Program-made: the position numbers and the translations under genes
Part shown: in pieces, positions 6,982 through 12,170 of the stretch
Position numbering within the stretch: position 1 is the first letter of the stretch
Layout of the letters: every line of letters begins with the position of its first letter
NCBI GenBank assembly: GCA_036397995.1
Contig: DASWHX010000181.1
Location: 1-12,170 of the forward strand
Length of the DNA: 12,170 bases
From: DASWHX01 sp036397995
GTDB lineage: Bacteria; Bacteroidota; Bacteroidia; Cytophagales; Cyclobacteriaceae
Direction of reading: 5' to 3'
The notes under the pieces: generated by a model
Told to the model about the DNA's origin: nothing
The model's database searches: none
What the model saw: only the letters and a program-made list of their open reading frames with translations

Positions 6982-7117
6982 ATGGAAGAGTTATATGCAA
7001 AAGAGTATGCTGAGTTTATTACTGTAACCTGCCTGGATTGGAAGCTTGTTTTATCCGACGATAGGGTTCAACAGGTTATTTCACAGTGTTTCGCTTGTTG
7101 GTGAAAAGAACACCAAC
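6982..7117 (+). pseudogene. Remnant of a REP-associated-type Y1 transposase (N-terminal fragment)
   Basis: From ATG 6982 the frame reads MEELYAKEYAEFITVTCLDW, continuing KLVLSDDR and VQQVISQ, which is the start of the Bacteroidota transposase group with (F/T)-T-T-LEWK-LL-DR-KDII. It then meets a stop at 7102-7104. Shifting frame near 7085 restores the expected continuation, SVSLVGEKNTNL, in place of the usual DSLRFLVEKKR--L. The HUH and Tyr regions are absent, so the gene is broken. It differs in sequence from the intact transposase at 4193. It ends at the predicted IS110 boundary, and the flank beyond the element (8401 on) does not continue the protein, so most of the gene had been lost independently of that insertion. 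The 23 bp before it hold nothing notable. Confidence 0.65.
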
Positions 7118-7119
7118 CT
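7109..7119 (+). other. Predicted left target plus CT core of the IS110 insertion
   Basis: AACACCAAC (7109-7117) is identical to bases 7189-7197 inside the first internal loop of the predicted bridge RNA, as expected for a left target and its guide. CT at 7118-7119 is the proposed core dinucleotide, the same as reported for IS621. Confidence 0.6.
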
Positions 7120-7131
7120 TTAGACTTGAAA

Positions 7132-7307
7132 TCAAAAGAATTTTTTAAGAATCTTTGAATAATCAACCAATGGACAGCAGTGAACTATAACACCAACTAA
7201 GTAACGACTTAACCTTTGATGTAGACTGCTGTTGTTTTGTATATGAGATGCTTCAAATAGAAATTTAGGCATTGAGGCCTATTATTAAGGTTTTAAAGAA
7301 ACTCATA
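7132..7307 (+). ncRNA. Candidate IS110 bridge RNA (seekRNA)
   Basis: IS110 recombinases use a bispecific RNA encoded in a noncoding end to choose target and donor. Three stem-loops are seen here. SL1: TCAAAAGA (7132-7139) with TCTTTGA (7152-7158), one bulge. Target loop: ACAGCAGT (7174-7181) with ACTGCTGT (7225-7232), enclosing an inner hairpin TAAGT/ACTTA (7198-7202, 7207-7211). Donor loop: TATGAG (7242-7247) with CTCATA (7302-7307), enclosing TAGGC/GCCTA (7266-7270, 7277-7281). Proposed guides: left target 7189-7197, right target 7218-7224, left donor 7255-7260, right donor 7292-7298. The order and the length (176 nt) agree with the IS621 bridge RNA. Folding was by eye; exact ends are unknown. 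Confidence 0.7.
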
Positions 7308-7333
7308 GACAGGTTGATCTAAAGCTTCATAAT

Positions 7334-8353
7334 ATGGAATACAAGTACTTTATTGGTATTGATGTGTCCAAGAATACTTTGGACATTAGTTTGCTGGTTT
7401 CCGAGTTAGGATCAGCAAAGCATTTACAGGTAAGCAATAGTGATAATGGTATATTAACTATGCTTAAATGGCTTCAAGAGCTAGAGAACTATTCAGTAAA
7501 AGAATCTCTGTTTTGTTTGGAACATACGGGCATGTATAATTACCCACTGCTACAATTTTTCTCCAAACAATCCGCCAATGTATGGGTAGAAAATCCGATA
7601 CAGATTAAAAAGTCTCTGGGTCTTCAACGGGGAAAAAATGATAAAGTTGACGCTTTGCGAATTGCTCAATATGCTCAAAGAGCAAAGGATCGCGTAAAGT
7701 TATGGCATCCATCCAGAGAGGTGGTGGATAAGCTAAGACACCTCTCAGCGCTCCGTGAGAGGCTAGTTCAAACCAAGCTGAAATTATATACTCCAGTTGA
7801 TGAACTCAAGAAAGTGGGCAATACGCCAATGGCTAAAGTTTTAGAGAAGTCCATGAGTAAGACAATGAAAGGTTTAGAAAAGGATCTTAAAGCTATCGAA
7901 GCTCAGATGAAAGATGTAATTGACCGGGATGATAATCTTAGAAATCTGTACGCACTGGTAACCTCGGTAATTGGAATTGGGTTTGTTACTGCAGTAAACA
8001 TGATTGTGTACACGAACGAATTTAAACTATTCAGTAACCACAGGCAATTTGCATGCTATAGCGGTATAGCACCATTTGAATATCGGTCTGGTACTAGCAT
8101 TCGTGGTCGAACCAGGGTAAGCCACATGGCCAACAAGAAAATGAAAAGGCAGCTGCATATGGCTAGCTTAACTGGTATTAAATTCGATGAAGCATTAAAG
8201 CAATATTATGAACGAAAAGTATCCAGCGGCAAAAACAAAATGAGTGTATTAAATGCTGTTAGAAATAAGCTTGTGGCTAGGGTTTTTGCAGTAGTTAACC
8301 GAGGTATACCTTATAAGAAAACAAACTACCAAAATCAGTTGGTTTTATCATAG
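7334..8353 (+). CDS. IS110-family transposase (RNA-guided DEDD recombinase)
   Basis: Recombinase of 339 aa with normal family architecture. The N-terminal RuvC-like DEDD domain shows D10 in IGIDVSK, E63 in LEHTG, and D103 and D106 in KNDKVDALRIAQYA. A coiled-coil-like middle follows (about 130-200). The C-terminal Transposase_20 domain shows VIGIGFVTAV (212-221), the FACYSGIAPFEYRSGTSIRG block (239-258), whose Ser-Gly at 252-253 is the likely site of the catalytic serine, and the closing helices with LNAVRNKLVARVFAV. All key residues are present. It acts as a multimer on DNA with an element-encoded bridge RNA; the candidate RNA ends just before this ATG, as in IS621. No other ORF lies in the element. 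Its codon use is nearer to its right neighbours than to the AT-rich sigma gene. Confidence 0.95.
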   Translation: MEYKYFIGIDVSKNTLDISLLVSELGSAKHLQVSNSDNGILTMLKWLQELENYSVKESLFCLEHTGMYNYPLLQFFSKQSANVWVENPIQIKKSLGLQRGKNDKVDALRIAQYAQRAKDRVKLWHPSREVVDKLRHLSALRERLVQTKLKLYTPVDELKKVGNTPMAKVLEKSMSKTMKGLEKDLKAIEAQMKDVIDRDDNLRNLYALVTSVIGIGFVTAVNMIVYTNEFKLFSNHRQFACYSGIAPFEYRSGTSIRGRTRVSHMANKKMKRQLHMASLTGIKFDEALKQYYERKVSSGKNKMSVLNAVRNKLVARVFAVVNRGIPYKKTNYQNQLVLS

Positions 8354-8398
8354 AAATCAAGGGCAGCCAGGGTCTCGAACTTCCTAGAAAGGAAATAG

Positions 8399-8406
8399 CT
8401 AAATTC
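8399..8406 (+). other. Predicted right CT core and right target flank
   Basis: CT (8399-8400) follows the element end AAATAG (8393-8398), which is identical to bases 7255-7260 in the donor loop. The flank from the core, CTAAATT, pairs with the proposed right-target guide GATGTAG (7218-7224) at five Watson-Crick positions plus one G-U, with one mismatch. Confidence 0.5.
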
Positions 8407-8518
8407 GAAGTTCGACACTTAGCGAAACGTATGATGGTACATACTCCCTGCCTGCGTCTATTTGCAAAACGCTATGAAACATTTCCCGCTGAAAAATTAT
8501 AGACAGCCAACAGAGTTC
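8401..8518. other. Noncoding flank between the IS110 end and mobA
   Basis: I see no gene here. A short open frame ending at 8500-8502 (LFAKRYETFPAEKL and stop) matches no family I recognise and could be a decayed coding end. GAAGTTCGA (8407-8415) is the complement of TCGAACTTC (8375-8383) inside the element, probably by chance. Confidence 0.4.
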
Positions 8519-9076
8519 TCAATCAATGCATTGCCTGGCCCACTCAAGATCTTCAATAGTATTTATGCTTTTTACCCAATTCGGATCCTTAACCATTAAA
8601 AGATTTGCTCCATTGGCCTTTAAAAACCCGGATGCACTTTCTCCTCCATCCGCGATGTAAGTCTGAAGTAGCGGATATGATTCCGACTCCCAAATTGATG
8701 CCATAGGTTCAGGATTAATATTATCAATTGTTAGGCAACTGGCAACGCCGGGTTTCCGGTATTTCAGAAAATACTCCATCACTTCTGAATTAATAAACGG
8801 CATATCCACGGCAAAAACCATCCAGGGTCCGGAATGAAAATCAAATGCCGCCACAATTCCCGCCAACGGTCCGTTAATGTCAGACTTATCAAAAATCAAA
8901 TCATATTCCTGAAACTGATCACGCTTTTTCTCTGGAACAGAAACAAAAGGTTCAATATTGGATTTCCGGAATTGATTGCAGAGATAGGAAACCTGAATTT
9001 CACCATGAAGATTAAGAAACGCTTTTTCCATTCCTAACCTGGAGCCATCGCCACCTGCCAGAATCAATCCCTTCAT
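8519..9076 (-). CDS. mobA: Molybdenum cofactor guanylyltransferase (MobA)
   Basis: Cytoplasmic enzyme that joins GMP from GTP to molybdopterin to make the guanine dinucleotide cofactor. It has 185 aa, near the family norm. Visible: the nucleotide-binding loop LAGGDGSRLGMEKAF (6-20), with the consensus LAGG-S-R-G--K and K18; GPLAGIVAA; and the metal-binding FAVDMPF, matching the family's D-P motif. The C-terminal INTIEDLEWA matches the family's N-T--DL pattern. It starts 9 bp after moaC on the same strand, so the two form an operon. Residue M16 stands where many homologues have a polar residue, which is not remarkable. A cofactor-dependent enzyme such as a DMSO-reductase-family protein should be encoded elsewhere. 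Confidence 0.9.
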   Translation of the reverse strand: MKGLILAGGDGSRLGMEKAFLNLHGEIQVSYLCNQFRKSNIEPFVSVPEKKRDQFQEYDLIFDKSDINGPLAGIVAAFDFHSGPWMVFAVDMPFINSEVMEYFLKYRKPGVASCLTIDNINPEPMASIWESESYPLLQTYIADGGESASGFLKANGANLLMVKDPNWVKSINTIEDLEWARQCID

Positions 9077-9085
9077 GGTAATTAA

Positions 9086-9562
9086 TTATCGATGAAAATT
9101 CCGCTTGCCGCCGGTTTTTTCAACCAGCCCGATCCGGGAAATGATTATGTTATGAGAAAGTCCTTTGCACATATCATAAAGCGTTAACGCGGTCATAGAT
9201 GCCCCCATCAAAGCTTCCATTTCAACACCGGTTTTGGCTTCTACTTTTACGGTACAACTTACCCTGACTTCTTCCTCCGAAACAGGTTCTATTTCAATTT
9301 GGATTCCTGTAACCGGCAGCGGGTGACAAAAAGGGATAAGTTCATGAGTGCGCTTAACCGCTTGTGTGCCGGCAATAATTCCTGTTTGAAATACAGGTCC
9401 TTTTGGAGAAACAATCTCACCATTATCCAGGAGTTTCATTATTTCTTTTCCAAAGTGAACTATACTTTCCGCTTTAGCTGTTCTCAAGGTCACTATCTTG
9501 TCACTAACATCCACCATGGCCGGTTTGCCCTGTTTATTGATATGGGTCAGCTTTTTTTCCAT
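9086..9562 (-). CDS. moaC: Cyclic pyranopterin monophosphate synthase (MoaC)
   Basis: Second enzyme of molybdenum cofactor synthesis; it converts the 3',8-cyclo-GTP made by MoaA into cyclic pyranopterin monophosphate. It has 158 aa, the usual length. Conserved blocks: MVDVSDK (16-22), KGPVFQTGIIAGTQAVKRT with K54, ELIPFCHPLPVTG with H80, KTGVEMEALMGASMTALTLY (110-129), and DMCKG with D130 and K133, corresponding to the catalytic Asp and Lys of E. coli MoaC. It ends in LVEKTGGK. It is first in the moaC-mobA operon and diverges from moeA with a 46-bp gap. moaA, moaD, moaE and moaB/mog are not in the window. Confidence 0.95.
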   Translation of the reverse strand: MEKKLTHINKQGKPAMVDVSDKIVTLRTAKAESIVHFGKEIMKLLDNGEIVSPKGPVFQTGIIAGTQAVKRTHELIPFCHPLPVTGIQIEIEPVSEEEVRVSCTVKVEAKTGVEMEALMGASMTALTLYDMCKGLSHNIIISRIGLVEKTGGKRNFHR

Positions 9563-9587
9563 TTGATGTATATTTACCTTTATAGGC

Positions 9588-9595
9588 TAAAGTTA
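9588..9595 (-). promoter_or_regulatory. Weak -7 box candidate for the moaC-mobA operon
   Basis: On the - strand the bases read TAACTTTA, seven of eight positions of a TAnnTTTG box, about 25 nt before the moaC ATG in the 46-bp divergent gap. No -33 TTTG is visible. The moeA promoter on the other strand was not found. Confidence 0.25.
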
Positions 9596-9608
9596 ATCAT
9601 TGTAATTC

Positions 9609-10808
9609 ATGATACCAGTTGAAGAGGCGTATTCTGTGATTCTGGATACTGTCAAAATTACTAAATCTGTAGCGGTAGACATTAAGAGTTGTGCAGGCAG
9701 AATTATTCGGGAGGATATAAAAGCTGACAGAAACTTTCCGCCGTATCACAGGGTGATGATGGATGGAATTGCTATTCAATTTGAGAACTGGAAGCAGGGC
9801 AAAAAACAATTTAAAATTATGGGAACTCAGGCGGCAGGTACGCCAATGATGGAAAGCGATTCAAAGGAGTGTATTGAAATAATGACCGGGGCGATGATGC
9901 CTGCACAATATGATACGGTGATTCGATATGAAGACTTCGTAGTTTCTGAAAATGGGAGTGACAAAATTGCAACTATAAATACCGAAGATATTATTCAAAA
10001 TCAAAATGTGCATGCAGAAGGTTTAGATAGAAGAGCAGGGGAGGTATTAATTAAGAAAGACACTCGAATTAGCCCGGCCGAAGTGGGAGTAATAGCTTCA
10101 GTGGGGGAAACTATTATCCAGGTAGCTGATTTTCCGAAAGCGGCCTTAATCTCTACAGGTGATGAACTTGTAGAAATCAATGAAAATCCGGAAGCGTATC
10201 AAATTCGGCGGTCAAACGTTTATTCCATTCACGCGGTTCTAAAAGAAATGGGAATGGAAGCAAGCCTGTTTCATTTCAAAGATGATTCACAACAAATTCG
10301 TAAGGAGCTCAACCAAATTCTGAATGAACATGATCTGCTGATTATAAGTGGCGGCGTTTCTAAAGGTAAGTTTGATTTCCTGCCGGAAGCATTACGGGAT
10401 TCAGGTGTTGAACAACTTTTTCATAAAGTGAATCAAAGACCCGGGAAACCCTTTTGGTTCGGAAAGAAGCCGGAGGGTGTAGTTGTTTTTGGTTTACCAG
10501 GAAATCCGGTTTCGACATTCCTGTGTTTTTATAAATACATAAAACCCTTTCTCATGGCTTCCATGAAAGGGAGTACAGCACAGCAATCAGCGATCCTTGC
10601 TGAAGATTTTGAAATCAATATTCCGCTTACCTATTTCCTGCAGGTGAAGCTTACTTATGAAAACGGAAACTGCATTGGCCGGCCCGTCCCCGGCCAGGGC
10701 TCCGGAGATTTTGCCAATCTGTTGGATGTAGATGGTTTCCTTGAATTAAAACCTAATGCAGGAGCGGTAAAAAAGGGTACGATACTGCCATTATTGCCCT
10801 TCCGTTAG
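9609..10808 (+). CDS. moeA: Molybdopterin molybdenumtransferase (MoeA)
   Basis: Inserts molybdate into adenylylated molybdopterin to form active cofactor; cytoplasmic. It has 399 aa with the three family parts. The N-terminal MoeA_N region (1-160) has FPPYHRVMMDGIA with D52 and EIMTGAMMP with T93. The MoCF-binding domain (about 175-310) has ISTGDELVE with E186, D226, SGGVSKGKFDFLPEAL with D256, RPGKP and FGLPGNPVS. The C-terminal beta domain runs to the end. D52, T93, E186, D226 and D256 line up with the E. coli residues D59, T100, E188, D228 and D259. HRV in place of the usual DNS before MDG is a variation I have seen in Bacteroidota. It is transcribed away from moaC-mobA; 57 bp separate it from ffh. 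Confidence 0.95.
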   Translation: MIPVEEAYSVILDTVKITKSVAVDIKSCAGRIIREDIKADRNFPPYHRVMMDGIAIQFENWKQGKKQFKIMGTQAAGTPMMESDSKECIEIMTGAMMPAQYDTVIRYEDFVVSENGSDKIATINTEDIIQNQNVHAEGLDRRAGEVLIKKDTRISPAEVGVIASVGETIIQVADFPKAALISTGDELVEINENPEAYQIRRSNVYSIHAVLKEMGMEASLFHFKDDSQQIRKELNQILNEHDLLIISGGVSKGKFDFLPEALRDSGVEQLFHKVNQRPGKPFWFGKKPEGVVVFGLPGNPVSTFLCFYKYIKPFLMASMKGSTAQQSAILAEDFEINIPLTYFLQVKLTYENGNCIGRPVPGQGSGDFANLLDVDGFLELKPNAGAVKKGTILPLLPFR

Positions 10809-10839
10809 ATCTTGATTTCTTCTTCAATCTGGAATGCCT

Positions 10840-10847
10840 TATTTTTG
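10840..10847 (+). promoter_or_regulatory. Candidate -7 box for ffh
   Basis: TATTTTTG fits TAnnTTTG exactly, 18 bp before the ffh ATG, which would leave a leader of about 12 nt. The same octamer precedes recQ. A -33 TTTG at the right spacing is not visible. Confidence 0.4.
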
Positions 10848-10865
10848 TATACTAAATAAACCATT

Positions 10866-12170
10866 ATGTTCGAGAATTTAAGTCTGAAGCTGGACCTGGC
10901 ATTCAAAACCCTGAAAGGTCAGGGGAAAATCACCGAGATAAATATTGCTTCGACAGTTAAAGAAATCCGGCGCGCCCTCATTGATGCGGACGTAAACTAC
11001 AAAGTTGCAAAGGAAGTTACTGATTCTATTAAAGAGAAAGCTTTAGGAAGAGACGTACTGATAGCGGTTTCTCCCGGACAATTAATGACTAAAATTGTTT
11101 ACGAGGAACTAACAGAATTGATGGGTGGCTCTAATGCTGGCATTAACCTTACCGGAGATCCTGCGGTAATATTGATTGCAGGTTTACAAGGCTCCGGTAA
11201 AACTACGTTCTCCGCAAAGCTTGCGAATTATTTGAGTAAGCAAGGCCGGCAGGTTTTATTGGCGGCCTGTGATATTTACCGGCCTGCGGCCATAGATCAA
11301 ATAAAAGTCTTAGGTGAAAGCATTGGCATAGAGGTTTACGCGGAGCCTGAAAATAAAAATGCTCTGGAAATTGCAAGGAACGCGATAAAGCATGGTAAAA
11401 GTACGGGGAAGAAAACGATTATTGTAGACACTGCCGGACGGCTTGCTGTCGATGAAGCAATGATGAAGGAGATTTCATCTTTAAAAGAAATCTTAAAGCC
11501 TTCCGAGACATTGTTTGTAGTGGATTCTATGACCGGTCAGGATGCGGTGAATACGGCAAAGACTTTTAATGAACAAATTAATTTTGATGGTGTCGTCCTG
11601 ACTAAACTTGACGGAGATGCACGGGGAGGTGCCGCGCTTTCCATTCGCAGCGTGGTAGAGAAGCCCATCAAGTTTATTTCTACCGGTGAAAAGATTGAAG
11701 CACTGGATCTGTTTCATCCTGACAGGATGGCCAACAGAATTCTGGGAATGGGTGATGTGGTTTCCCTGGTAGAGAAAGCCCAGCAGACCTTTGATGAAGA
11801 GGAGACCCGCAGGCTGAACAAGAAATTCAGAAAGAACCAATTTGATTTTGATGACTTCCTTTCTCAACTTCAGCAAATAAAGAAGATGGGTAATATAAAA
11901 GATATGATGGGCATGATACCGGGAGTAGGGAAGGCGATTAAAGATATAGATGTAGATGATGAATCCTTCAAACCCATTGAAGCAATCATCCGTTCCATGA
12001 CCCTGCAGGAACGCCAAAATCCTGACCTTATTGACGGTAATCGACGGAAGAGAATTGCCAATGGTAGTGGAACCAGTGTTCAACAGGTAAATAACCTGAT
12101 GAAACAATTTGGTGAGATGCGCAAGATGATGAAGCAGATGAATAAGATGGGCGGTGCGAAGAAGCTTGCG
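10866..12170 (+). CDS. ffh: Signal recognition particle protein Ffh (3' partial)
   Basis: SRP54-family GTPase that binds 4.5S RNA and nascent signal sequences and delivers ribosomes to FtsY and the translocon. The frame is open for 435 codons and runs off the window, only a few residues short of the usual 440-450. N domain about 1-85. G domain: G1 GLQGSGKTT (106-114), CDIYRPAAIDQ (135-145), DTAGR (188-192), TKLDGDARGG (246-255) and STGEKI with DLFHPDRMA. M domain from about 310: methionine-rich KKMGNIKDMMGMIPG, the RNA-binding helix-turn-helix IANGSGTSVQQVNNLMKQF (397-415), then further Met-rich helices. ATG 10866 gives the standard N domain. This is an essential core gene and anchors the right side as chromosomal. 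Confidence 0.97.
   Translation, partial: MFENLSLKLDLAFKTLKGQGKITEINIASTVKEIRRALIDADVNYKVAKEVTDSIKEKALGRDVLIAVSPGQLMTKIVYEELTELMGGSNAGINLTGDPAVILIAGLQGSGKTTFSAKLANYLSKQGRQVLLAACDIYRPAAIDQIKVLGESIGIEVYAEPENKNALEIARNAIKHGKSTGKKTIIVDTAGRLAVDEAMMKEISSLKEILKPSETLFVVDSMTGQDAVNTAKTFNEQINFDGVVLTKLDGDARGGAALSIRSVVEKPIKFISTGEKIEALDLFHPDRMANRILGMGDVVSLVEKAQQTFDEEETRRLNKKFRKNQFDFDDFLSQLQQIKKMGNIKDMMGMIPGVGKAIKDIDVDDESFKPIEAIIRSMTLQERQNPDLIDGNRRKRIANGSGTSVQQVNNLMKQFGEMRKMMKQMNKMGGAKKLA

Larger units (their letters stand above)
7118..8400 (+). mobile_element. IS110-family insertion sequence, about 1.28 kb
   Basis: The element consists of a 5' noncoding segment of about 214 bp with a predicted bridge RNA, one transposase gene, and a 45-bp 3' segment. 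Boundaries are set by CT at both ends (7118-7119 and 8399-8400) and by guide matches on both sides. There are no terminal inverted repeats and no target duplication beyond the core, as usual for IS110. A long 5' and short 3' noncoding region fits the IS110 rather than the IS1111 group. The transposase is intact, so the copy may be active. It sits in a transposase remnant between the ECF sigma gene and mobA. Confidence 0.75.

Noticed and set aside
7318..7324. TCTAAAG as an alternative right-donor guide (perfect complement of 7118-7124)
   Set aside because: It lies outside the donor stem-loop and almost at the transposase start; 7292-7298 has the right position with one G-U pair. Kept as a fallback only.
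8371..8385. tRNA-like T-arm (GGTCTCGAACTTCC)
   Set aside because: The T-loop GTTCGA consensus is not met and no cloverleaf can be built around it.
8375..8415. 9-bp inverted repeat TCGAACTTC/GAAGTTCGA as a terminal structure of the IS
   Set aside because: It crosses the boundary set by the guides and has no partner at the left end. A 9-bp match with a short loop is expected about once in 12 kb by chance.

Overview
The window looks like a Bacteroidota chromosome segment, probably Cytophagales-like, though the order is uncertain. The signs are an FtsX/MacB-type permease of the kind common in that phylum, a RecQ with a late zinc motif, TAnnTTTG-type -7 promoter boxes, an ECF sigma factor, and weak or absent Shine-Dalgarno sequences. 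Both ends are cut: the first gene lacks its N-terminus and the last (ffh) runs off the right edge.

Layout. Positions 1-3944 carry housekeeping-type genes on the + strand: an ABC transporter permease and recQ. Positions 3945-5048 hold an IS200-like Y1 transposase gene embedded in small hairpins. The hairpins upstream have GAA loops. Most of those downstream have TTC loops, the same family in the opposite orientation. The 3' end of the transposase gene and its hairpins are duplicated about 205 bp downstream. Positions 5049-5549 encode a DUF4440/SnoaL-like lipoprotein. Positions 5800-6958 form a visibly AT-richer pair of divergent genes, a DoxX-like membrane protein and an ECF sigma factor, and the sigma gene has an RpoE-like promoter in front of it. 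Positions 6982-7117 are a broken remnant of a second, different Y1 (REP-associated type) transposase. An IS110-family element follows. From 8519 on the sequence is core again: mobA and moaC on the - strand, moeA divergent on the + strand (molybdenum cofactor synthesis), then ffh (SRP GTPase).

The most informative structure is in the IS110 element. Its 5' noncoding region folds by eye into three stem-loops (7132-7307, 176 nt), like the bridge RNA of IS621. Four guide segments in its two internal loops match the two flanks and the two element ends in the expected polarity. All four place the boundaries at a CT core (7118-7119 and 8399-8400), giving an element of about 1.28 kb. The reconstituted circle junction would also create a near-consensus -7 promoter box (TAGCTTTA) just upstream of the RNA. 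This was read by eye and not folded or aligned by program, but the agreement of four guides is hard to explain by chance.

The stretch from 3945 to 8518 behaves as an accessory zone between conserved genes: two kinds of Y1 transposase, hairpin repeats, an IS110 insertion, and an AT-rich sigma/DoxX cassette that may have been acquired horizontally.
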